In this document: one piece after another, positions 1 to 6,008 of the stretch
How positions within the stretch are numbered: the first letter of the stretch is position 1
How the letters are laid out: each line of letters opens with the position of its first letter
From: Pseudomonas sp. ISL-84
GTDB taxonomy: Bacteria; Bacillota; Bacilli; Bacillales; Cytobacillaceae
Assembly (NCBI GenBank): GCA_018613035.1
Contig: JAGGRA010000001.1
Span: 1 to 49,094, forward strand
Length of the DNA: 49,094 nt
Direction of reading: 5' to 3'
Made by a program: the position numbers and the translations under genes
The notes under the pieces: model-generated
The model's input: only the letters and a program-made list of their open reading frames with translations
Database searches by the model: none
Told to the model about the DNA's origin: nothing

Positions 1-19
1 AATGGACCTTTTTCCCTTG

Positions 20-240
20 CCTAGTGGGTTTTCGGCGTTATTCCGTTCGATTAACTACCATATCCCCTTATCCTGGTGGGTTTTCGGCGTTATTCCGCTC
101 GATTAACTACCATATCCCCTTATCCTAGTGGGTTTTCGGCGTTATTCCGCTCGATTAACTACCATATCCCCTTAACCTGATGGGTTTTCGGCGTTATTCC
201 GCTCGATTAACTACCATATCCCCTTAACCTGATGGGTTTT
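20..240. repeat. 52-bp direct tandem repeat, four full units plus a partial fifth
   Basis: Units begin at 20, 72, 124 and 176, each exactly 52 bp; a fifth unit starts at 228 and loses identity after 240. Units differ at a few positions only (for example CCTAGTGGG, CCTGGTGGG and CCTGATGGG at the unit start, and GTTCG against GCTCG in the middle). There are no unique spacers between units, so this is not a CRISPR array. The period is not a multiple of three and no reading frame runs through it. The first 19 bases of the window are only loosely similar to a unit end, so the array probably stops near base 20. Confidence 0.95.
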
Positions 241-372
241 CATCCTTAATATAAAGTCCCAGAAAAATCCCTTCCAGCACATATGCCGCAAAAAAAGAGC
301 CAAAGAATATCCTTCAGCCCGTCGTCCTATTCAGCCAGAATCAGGGATGCAGTCAAACTATGCCTGATTCGA
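241..372. other. Non-coding stretch between tandem repeat and nrdR
   Basis: No gene is supported. Read on the minus strand, one frame ending about base 230 gives some 25 hydrophobic codons before the repeat array, but it has an in-frame stop just upstream and no start codon, so at best it is a remnant. No clear terminator for nrdR is visible here. Confidence 0.4.
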
Positions 373-834
373 TTATGATTGTTCTTTTTTTATTAATTCC
401 TTTAGTTCATCAATAAAAACGTTAATATCTTTGAATTGCCTGTAGACAGAGGCGAAACGTACGTATGCCACATCATCCACTTTCGCAAGCCTGTCCATGA
501 CCATTTCACCAATTTCATCGCTCTTTATTTCAGAAACTCCGTTGCTTCTAAGCTCCTTCTCCACTTCAAAGGTAATTTCCTCAAGATCCTTAAGTGCAAC
601 TGGCCGTTTTTCGCATGCTTTAATAAGGCCGCGCAATATTTTTTCACGGCTGAACTCTTCTCTGGTTCCTTCTTTTTTAACAACGATAAGAGGAATTTCT
701 TCAACTTTTTCAAAAGTAGTGAACCGGTATCCGCATTTTTCACATTCCCTTCTGCGGCGGATAGACCTGCTATCATCGACAGGGCGTGAATCGAGAACGC
801 GGGTATTATTATTTTGGCATGAAGGGCATCTCAT
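373..834 (-). CDS. nrdR: Transcriptional repressor NrdR
   Basis: Zinc- and nucleotide-binding repressor of ribonucleotide reductase genes. The 153 residues are the usual family length. The N-terminal zinc ribbon has Cys3, Cys6, Cys31 and Cys34, with the conserved segment [16 protein letters not shown] and an arginine run ([13 protein letters not shown]). An ATP-cone domain follows from about residue 46 ([16 protein letters not shown]) to about 140. Family knowledge: the ATP cone senses ATP/dATP and directs binding to NrdR boxes before nrd operons. No nrd gene lies in the window. In B. subtilis dnaB and dnaI follow this gene; here the tandem repeat lies there instead, with anything further left outside the window. 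Confidence 0.97.
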   Translation of the reverse strand: MRCPSCQNNNTRVLDSRPVDDSRSIRRRRECEKCGYRFTTFEKVEEIPLIVVKKEGTREEFSREKILRGLIKACEKRPVALKDLEEITFEVEKELRSNGVSEIKSDEIGEMVMDRLAKVDDVAYVRFASVYRQFKDINVFIDELKELIKKEQS

Positions 835-948
835 ACAATCAGCTCCGAATCCATTTATATATTAAGAGGGCTTAAGCTCCTTGGGTTCTATTCCGATTTT
901 CTTTGTTACTCTTATCTTATAAAAAAGGGGGAGACAGTACAAGTGCAA

Positions 949-1353
949 CTATTTGTCTGCGTTTCTTGCAGTCCCAAGAAAATCATGTTTTTTATTTATC
1001 TTTTTGTAAATTGAAAGCACCTCTCTCTTAAGAATAGGGTGAACGCCAGACAAAGAGGATTGCTCTGTCGATAGATTAATGTCTACTGCAGTTTCAAATG
1101 GCTTAACAGTAACAACAGTTACAATGGCAAAAAAGGTTTTGTCTTTCTTTATCTCTGCTGCAATCTCGCCATGTTCTTTTGAAGTGCTGACAATATGCAC
1201 ATTGTGATCCGCTTTGAACAGTTCCTCAATTGATTGCATTATTTGGGCGGTGTTCGTTCTATAATATCTCGTTGCCAGCTCAGGGTCGGAATGATTTTCA
1301 TGTGTTTCACACTGTTTTTTATAGCGATTGGCAAGCTGCCGAAAAATAGACAT
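949..1353 (-). CDS. Uncharacterised small cytosolic protein
   Basis: A 134-residue protein I do not recognise by name. It is preceded by a strong ribosome site, GGAGG seven bases before the ATG, and lies between speD and nrdR on the same strand, so it is very likely real. It has no signal peptide, membrane segment or cysteine pair suggesting metal binding; the N-terminal third is charged and likely helical (RQLANRYKKQCETHENH), and the middle is a mixed sheet-like segment (TFFAIVTVVTVKPFE). Similar small hypothetical cytosolic proteins occur beside speD in other bacilli as far as I recall. Function unknown; no catalytic motif is visible. Confidence 0.8.
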   Translation of the reverse strand: MSIFRQLANRYKKQCETHENHSDPELATRYYRTNTAQIMQSIEELFKADHNVHIVSTSKEHGEIAAEIKKDKTFFAIVTVVTVKPFETAVDINLSTEQSSLSGVHPILKREVLSIYKKINKKHDFLGTARNADK

Positions 1354-1449
1354 CCTCTTTCCTCCGTAAATTTTTGTATGTATTCCTATTGTACTATTTT
1401 TTGCAAGGAAACCCTAATGGCTAAGCCAGGGTAATCAAGATCGTTTTTT

Positions 1450-1483
1450 ACAAAATAAAAAGAGGTGTAATGTATACACCTCT
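1450..1483 (-). terminator. Intrinsic terminator of speD
   Basis: Inverted repeat AGAGGTGTA (1461-1469) / TACACCTCT (1475-1483), followed on the minus strand by TTTTATTTTG. It lies just after the speD stop codon. Confidence 0.9.
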
Positions 1484-1508
1484 GGATTTGCCGATTATCA
1501 TTCAGTTA

Positions 1509-1883
1509 TTAAAGTACTTGAGCTTGTTTAACTTGAACTGGACCCATACCGCGAGGAATCTCGATATTCTCACGCGTTTGAGCTCCTAACGATTCTGCAA
1601 TAAAGTCTGCAGCGATGTTAGGGTCAAGATCTCCACACGTATATACATCAATGCTGGCATAGCCATGCTCCGGGAAGCTGTGAATAGTTAAGTGTGATTC
1701 AGAGATTATGACAACTCCGCTTACACCCTGCGGCGCAAACTTGTGGAATGCAACCTCGCGAATTTCAGCACCTGATTTTAATGCTGCATTTACGAATGTC
1801 TGCTCAATAAAATCCATATCATTTAACTTTTCAAAATCGCATCCCCAAAGTTCTGAGATAACGTGACGACCCATAGTTTCCAT
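1509..1883 (-). CDS. speD: S-adenosylmethionine decarboxylase proenzyme
   Basis: Makes decarboxylated AdoMet, the aminopropyl donor for spermidine. This is the short bacterial class 1b type. From the ATG at 1883 the protein has 124 residues and the self-cleavage site lies between Glu62 and Ser63 in [10 protein letters not shown]; Ser63 becomes the pyruvoyl cofactor, with His68 and Cys83 also in their family positions. An in-frame TTG at 1889 is only four bases after the GGGGG of the ribosome site, while the ATG at 1883 is ten bases away, so I chose 1883. In B. subtilis speD follows gapB; here a terminator and an own promoter separate them, and a folded leader precedes the gene. Confidence 0.96.
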   Translation of the reverse strand: METMGRHVISELWGCDFEKLNDMDFIEQTFVNAALKSGAEIREVAFHKFAPQGVSGVVIISESHLTIHSFPEHGYASIDVYTCGDLDPNIAADFIAESLGAQTRENIEIPRGMGPVQVKQAQVL

Positions 1884-2035
1884 ATTCAAATTTCCCCCTT
1901 TAAACTTTTATGAAGCTATTAATTAATGAATTTCCAGATTTAGACTGGCCTATAACTACCACGGGGGAAAGTTAGTCCAGAGAGGTCCTAACCCTTTAAG
2001 TAGCTACCGTACCAAAACTCGGAGAAGTTCACGAG
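1884..2035 (-). ncRNA. Candidate structured 5' leader (SD-sequestering) of speD
   Basis: The predicted speD transcript begins near 2034 and carries about 150 nt before the ATG. Seen directly on the minus strand: a CTCG/CGAG stem at the 5' end (about 2035-2018); an outer stem UAGCUAC (2007-2001) with GUAGUUA (1959-1953); inside it a hairpin GUUAG (1992-1988) with CUAAC (1975-1971), extendable by G-U pairs; and in the junction UUUCCCCC (1970-1963). That octamer is the exact complement of GGGGGAAA (1898-1891), the speD ribosome site. Pairing would form a pseudoknot or alternative fold that hides the ribosome site. This resembles a translational riboswitch; ligand unknown (AdoMet or a polyamine are guesses). 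Confidence 0.5.
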
Positions 2036-2039
2036 GATT

Positions 2040-2068
2040 AGTATACTTCGTTTGTTTTCTTTTTGCAA
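2040..2068 (-). promoter_or_regulatory. Sigma-A promoter of speD
   Basis: The -35 box TTGCAA (2068-2063), a 17-base spacer and the -10 box TATACT (2045-2040) are seen on the minus strand. Expected start is near 2034, which defines the leader described separately. Confidence 0.75.
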
Positions 2069-2162
2069 CACATTGTTCTACATTTTTTTCGCAAATTTAT
2101 AATATAGGTTCGTCCGTCGGCTTCGAATGTAAATAATCGTTTTTGACAGAAGTTTTCCAAAA

Positions 2163-2190
2163 CAAAAATAGCCTGCCGAGGTGGGCAGGC
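2163..2190 (-). terminator. Intrinsic terminator of gapB
   Basis: GCCTGCC (2171-2177) and GGCAGGC (2184-2190) form a seven-base-pair stem followed on the minus strand by TATTTTTGTTTT. It separates gapB from speD. Confidence 0.88.
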
Positions 2191-2235
2191 ATAAAGGGTA
2201 TGGGTAATTATTTTAAAAAAAGAGATTGCTATTGT

Positions 2236-3267
2236 TTAACCAACTTTTACAGCAGAAGCTTGGAAAAGCTCTTGGGCTACATATTTAGTTAAGTCGACAA
2301 CCCGGCATGAATAGCCCCATTCATTATCATACCATGCCAATACTTTCACTTTATTTGTGCCAATTACCATTGTGGATAATCCATCGATAATGGCTGAATG
2401 TTCATTTGTATTAAAATCAATTGAAACCAATGGCTCATCTGTAATATCAAGAATACCGTTCAGCGATCCTTGTGAAGCAGTCTCAAAAGCTGAATTAACT
2501 TCTTCCATTGTAACATCACGCTTAAGGTCTACCACCAAATCCACTAAGGATACGTTTGGTGTTGGAACACGCAATGCCATACCATGCAATTTGCCTTTTA
2601 AATGAGGCAATACAAGTGACAAAGCCTTGGCAGCTCCTGTTGACGTTGGAATGATGGACTGGCCGCAAGCACGTGCGCGGCGAAGATCCTTGTGCGGGTT
2701 ATCAATATTCTTTTGGTCATTTGTATATGCATGAACTGTTGTCATAAGTCCATTTTCAATGCCAAATTGCTCATCTAGAACCTTTGCAACAGGTGCCAGG
2801 CAGTTCGTGGTACATGAAGCATTTGAAATGACATCATGCTCATTTATATCTAATGCGCTTTCATTTACGCCCATAACAATCGTAACATCTTCATTCTTTC
2901 CAGGCGCAGTAAGAATAACCTTTTTAGCTCCAGCTTCAAGGTGAAGACTTGCTTTATCGCGTGAATTGAATTTCCCAGTTGCCTCAATTACGATATCGAT
3001 GTTCATTTCTCTCCAAGGAAGCTCCTCGGGATTACGGTTGCTGACAAGCTGAACTCTTTTGCCGTTTACAACAATGGCATTGTTTTCAGGGACAACACTT
3101 CCTTCGAATTGCCCATGGTTTGTATCATATTTAATTAAGTGCGCCAAGGTTTCTGCAGGATAACTTGCATTTATGGCAACAACTTCAAGATTATCTTCCA
3201 GGATGGCTTTTCTAAAAACCATACGTCCAATTCTTCCAAAACCGTTAATCGCTATTCTCGCCTTCAT
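2236..3267 (-). CDS. gapB: Glyceraldehyde-3-phosphate dehydrogenase, gluconeogenic GapB type
   Basis: Interconverts glyceraldehyde-3-phosphate and 1,3-bisphosphoglycerate. The 343 residues start with the Rossmann motif INGFGRIGR and contain the catalytic segment NASCTTNCLAP (Cys near residue 152) and the C-terminal WYDNEWGYS. After the second strand it reads AINASYPAETLAHL, without the Asp that NAD-specific GapA enzymes use to hold the adenosine ribose, which fits NADP-preferring, gluconeogenic GapB. The ribosome site GGAAGGGG is seven bases before the ATG. Two CcpN-type operators lie upstream and a terminator follows, so the gene is likely monocistronic and repressed under glycolytic conditions. 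Confidence 0.95.
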   Translation of the reverse strand: MKARIAINGFGRIGRMVFRKAILEDNLEVVAINASYPAETLAHLIKYDTNHGQFEGSVVPENNAIVVNGKRVQLVSNRNPEELPWREMNIDIVIEATGKFNSRDKASLHLEAGAKKVILTAPGKNEDVTIVMGVNESALDINEHDVISNASCTTNCLAPVAKVLDEQFGIENGLMTTVHAYTNDQKNIDNPHKDLRRARACGQSIIPTSTGAAKALSLVLPHLKGKLHGMALRVPTPNVSLVDLVVDLKRDVTMEEVNSAFETASQGSLNGILDITDEPLVSIDFNTNEHSAIIDGLSTMVIGTNKVKVLAWYDNEWGYSCRVVDLTKYVAQELFQASAVKVG

Positions 3268-3287
3268 GTTACGGCCCCTTCCGCATT

Positions 3288-3298
3288 AATGTTATACT
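3288..3298 (+). promoter_or_regulatory. CcpN-type operator, promoter-distal copy (gapB)
   Basis: AATGTTATACT matches the CcpN consensus TRTGHYATAYW at 10 of 11 positions. It is inverted relative to the copy at 3321-3331, with centres about 33 bp apart (about three helical turns). Confidence 0.6.
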
Positions 3299-3320
3299 TT
3301 TATTACCCTAAGATGTAATT

Positions 3321-3331
3321 AGTATAACATA
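3321..3331 (-). promoter_or_regulatory. CcpN-type operator overlapping the gapB -10 box
   Basis: TATGTTATACT on the minus strand matches TRTGHYATAYW at all 11 positions. Its TATACT (3326-3321) is also the best -10 box for gapB, with a weak ATCACA -35 box 17 bases upstream (3349-3344). B. subtilis gapB is repressed by CcpN in the presence of glucose, so position and sequence agree. Confidence 0.7.
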
Positions 3332-3498
3332 TTAATAGTCATTTGTGATGATTAAAATGCGGATTTTTTAATGTTTAACAATTCTGAAATGTTTTTATCT
3401 AGTAAAAGCCTAATTCATGCCTTATATTATCATATTTTAGCCTAAAAAAATTAGCCATATATTTTTATTTTGTCATACTATTAAGCTTACTGTATAAC

Positions 3499-3520
3499 GA
3501 AAAAGAGCCTTTTCAGGCCC
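3499..3520 (-). terminator. Intrinsic terminator of the coaE transcription unit
   Basis: GGGCCT/AGGCTC stem with a GAAA loop followed by TTTTTCG on the minus strand, immediately after the coaE stop codon. Confidence 0.8.
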
Positions 3521-4120
3521 TTAAATAATGTTCCAGCTTTTTAAAATATCCCATAATTGTTTCTCAGTTTCTTCAATGCTTCCGTTATTGTCGATCACAG
3601 CATCCGCCAGGACCTTTTTATCTTTTAAAGGCATTTGTGAGCGGATCCTCGCGATGGCTTCATCCCTTGAAAGCTGATTTCTGGCCATGAGCCTCTGGAG
3701 CTGGGTTTCCTCATTCACATATACCAATAAAGTCTTATCAGCCATATATGTTAACTTACTCTCAAATAACAGGGGAATATCAAGGATCACCAATTTTTCA
3801 TTTCTCCTGATTGCTTCTTCTTTCTTTGCCATCATTCTTTTGCGGACAGCGGGATGGACAATGCTATTTAATTTCATCCGCTCCCTCTCATCATGAAAAA
3901 TGATGGAGCCAAGCTTTCCACGATCTATTGAGCCATTCTCAAGCAGAATAAGATTCCCGAAGTGACGGATAATTTCCTTGTATGCTTCCTCTCCTTTTTC
4001 AACAGCTAATCTGGCTTCCACATCTGCGTCAATTACAGTGATGCCTTTTTCGATTAAGATGGCAGAAACGGTGCTTTTACCGCTTGCAATACCACCTGTT
4101 AGTCCTACAGTTAATGACAT
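3521..4120 (-). CDS. coaE: Dephospho-CoA kinase
   Basis: Catalyses the last step of coenzyme A synthesis, ATP-dependent phosphorylation of dephospho-CoA on the ribose 3' hydroxyl. The 199 residues have the Walker A motif GGIASGKST at residues 9-17 and the family segments VIDADVEAR and [12 protein letters not shown]. The start ATG at 4120 has the ribosome site AAAGGAAC. It begins 23 bases after the ytaF stop and ends at a terminator, so it is the last gene of the polA-mutM-ytaF-coaE group, the same arrangement as in B. subtilis. Confidence 0.97.
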   Translation of the reverse strand: MSLTVGLTGGIASGKSTVSAILIEKGITVIDADVEARLAVEKGEEAYKEIIRHFGNLILLENGSIDRGKLGSIIFHDERERMKLNSIVHPAVRKRMMAKKEEAIRRNEKLVILDIPLLFESKLTYMADKTLLVYVNEETQLQRLMARNQLSRDEAIARIRSQMPLKDKKVLADAVIDNNGSIEETEKQLWDILKSWNII

Positions 4121-4143
4121 AGCTTGTTCCTTTCAAGAGGTTT

Positions 4144-4779
4144 TTAAATTTTCCAGATGCCAATTACGATTAAAATAATACCGGGGATGAATGAGAATTT
4201 ATGAACCCATCCACACTTTGAAAAAAGAGATCCCACCTGCATTCCCATAAACACAAACAAAGAGCTCATTAAGGCAACTGTCAAAGCCAGGTAATATGGC
4301 GAATACCCAAGCATGGCTGCACCAATTCCGGCTCCAAACGCATCCAGGGATAAAGCAATCCCCAGCATGAAGGCTTCAACACCGGTAATGGCACCTGATT
4401 TATCAAAATCGGCTGACATTGGCTTTTTCAGGATATTTATGACAAGGCCCAGTGATTTAATTTCAAAATTTACAATTGTTTTTTCGTGAGGCATAACATC
4501 CTTAACCTTTTCAGGCCTGAAAAATTGATAAAGGACCCAGGCACCTAAAATGATAAGAATGATTCCTCCCATACTTTCAGCAAAAGCCGGCGATAAAAAG
4601 GCCTCTATAAGATGGCCAATTGTCATCGCAGCCATTAACGTAATTGCTGAACAGCAAGCGATTATGCTGATCGATTTAAATGGTATATTCATTTTTCTCA
4701 ACCCATATGTTAAACCGACACTAAAACTGTCAAGACTGACAGCAAAAGCAAGTATTAAAAGTGAGATTGCATGCACCAT
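4144..4779 (-). CDS. ytaF: Sporulation membrane protein YtaF (MntP-like)
   Basis: Multi-spanning membrane protein of the MntP/YtaF family, which includes manganese exporters; the YtaF branch is linked to sporulation. Two similar halves are visible, each with a conserved acidic helix: LLILAFAVSLDSFSVGLTYG near residue 5 and FMLGIALSLDAFGAGIGA in the second half, the typical inverted duplication with an Asp in each repeat. The open frame extends to 4836, but the ATG at 4779 has GGAAGGAG nine bases upstream and gives the family N-terminus, so I start there (211 residues). Whether it transports a metal is not known from the sequence. Confidence 0.9.
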   Translation of the reverse strand: MVHAISLLILAFAVSLDSFSVGLTYGLRKMNIPFKSISIIACCSAITLMAAMTIGHLIEAFLSPAFAESMGGIILIILGAWVLYQFFRPEKVKDVMPHEKTIVNFEIKSLGLVINILKKPMSADFDKSGAITGVEAFMLGIALSLDAFGAGIGAAMLGYSPYYLALTVALMSSLFVFMGMQVGSLFSKCGWVHKFSFIPGIILIVIGIWKI

Positions 4780-4861
4780 TGAATAGAGCTCCTTCCTGTC
4801 AATCGCTACGATAGTATATGGAAGAAGCCCATCCAATGTTATTAGAAATGCGTAAGCGCCT

Positions 4862-4887
4862 CAGGAACAAGCAAGCCCGCTTGTTCC
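4862..4887. repeat. Strong hairpin between mutM and ytaF
   Basis: AGGAACAAGC / GCTTGTTCCT form a perfect ten-base-pair stem with a six-base loop. On the minus strand it is not followed by a U-tract (GAGGCG follows), so it is a poor terminator for mutM; it may stabilise or process the mRNA. The remaining 4780-5070 spacer holds nothing else I can name. Confidence 0.6.
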
Positions 4888-5070
4888 TGCTAATTTTTGA
4901 CGCTTTCCATATTGCTCACTCCCTGACAAGCAAAAGACGAGCCTCAAAGAAAGGTGGTCTTTACCTTTATGGGAGGGTTAGGTTGTGACCTCCAGGGGCA
5001 GGCACCGGAGCAATACCGCGAAGCAGACAGTCCGCCCATTCTGCTCATTTGTTAATATCAGGCTAGAGTT

Positions 5071-5901
5071 CTATTCTTTTTTTTGGCAGGCTGGGCAAAA
5101 GACCGTTCCCCGGCCTCCTGTCACAATCCTTTCTAAAGTATTTCCGCAGACTTTACACTCTTCCCCTTTTCGGCCATATACATAAAGCTCCAGCTGAAAC
5201 ATGCCGATCTGCCCTTGCGAGTTTACATAGGAGCGAATCGTGCTCCCGCCCTTTTCTACCGCTTCATTAAGAGTGTCGGCAATCTCCTTGTGGAGAGTCT
5301 CCAATTCAACTCTCGATAAGCTGTTTGCCAGCCTTTCGGGATGTATACGGGAACGGAATAAAGCTTCATCGACATAAATATTCCCAAGACCGACGATTGT
5401 TTTCTGATCAAGAAGCACAGTTTTGATATTTCTAGTCGTCTTTGCCAGCCTTGCAGCGAGCTCATCTGCTGTGAAATCTTCGGCAAATGGCTCCGGTCCC
5501 AGATGTGACAGTGGGAGGGTGCTCAATTCATCCCCTTTTGCATATAAGTGCATCGTCCCGAACTTGCGGACGTCTTTATAGCGAAGCTCAGTTCCATCTG
5601 TAAAATGAAATATGACGTGCGTATGTTTTTCAACGGGCTCGTCCTTCGAAAAAAGCCCGTATCTTCCTTCCATTCTTAAATGGGATACAAGCGCGTAATG
5701 CTCTGTATACAGAATCAAAAACTTGCCTCTCCTGCCTATTTCCCGGAAGGTTTGACCGGCTAAAGCATCCTGAAATTGGGAGACTTCGTCCGGATGCTTA
5801 ACCATTTTTGGCCAGAAAACAGATACATGGGCAATTGTTCTATTAACCACCAATTCCTGGAGTGTCCTTCTGACCGTTTCAACCTCAGGAAGTTCAGGCA
5901 T
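5071..5901 (-). CDS. mutM: Formamidopyrimidine-DNA glycosylase (Fpg/MutM)
   Basis: Base-excision repair enzyme that removes 8-oxoguanine and ring-opened purines and nicks the abasic site. The mature N-terminus PELPEVETVRR supplies catalytic Pro2 and Glu3. The H2TH region is around residues 150-225 (KTVLLDQKTIVGLGNIYVDE), and the C-terminal zinc finger has CKVCGNTLERIVTGGRGT followed by FCPACQKK, four cysteines in family spacing. At 276 residues the length is typical. GGAGGG precedes the ATG. It lies 107 bases after polA, the usual repair cluster of bacilli. Confidence 0.98.
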   Translation of the reverse strand: MPELPEVETVRRTLQELVVNRTIAHVSVFWPKMVKHPDEVSQFQDALAGQTFREIGRRGKFLILYTEHYALVSHLRMEGRYGLFSKDEPVEKHTHVIFHFTDGTELRYKDVRKFGTMHLYAKGDELSTLPLSHLGPEPFAEDFTADELAARLAKTTRNIKTVLLDQKTIVGLGNIYVDEALFRSRIHPERLANSLSRVELETLHKEIADTLNEAVEKGGSTIRSYVNSQGQIGMFQLELYVYGRKGEECKVCGNTLERIVTGGRGTVFCPACQKKE

Positions 5902-6008
5902 ATAAATCCCTCCATTTCGTAAAGCGCAGTGCGCATTATAAGTATGTTCTGTTAAAACAAAAAATTTTAGATGGAAACCTCTATGGCAGTCCTAAAACTT
6001 AATAAAAA

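Noticed and set aside
1..240. CRISPR array
   Set aside because: The units are contiguous 52-bp direct repeats with no unique spacers and no cas genes nearby.
230..320. C-terminal fragment of a membrane protein on the minus strand
   Set aside because: About 25 hydrophobic codons only, with an in-frame stop just upstream and no start codon; cannot be told from chance.
4860..5050. Another dispersed repeat family between mutM and ytaF
   Set aside because: A strong hairpin and a GAGGCGCTTACGC stretch recall Bacillus repeats, but there is no second copy in the window to support it.
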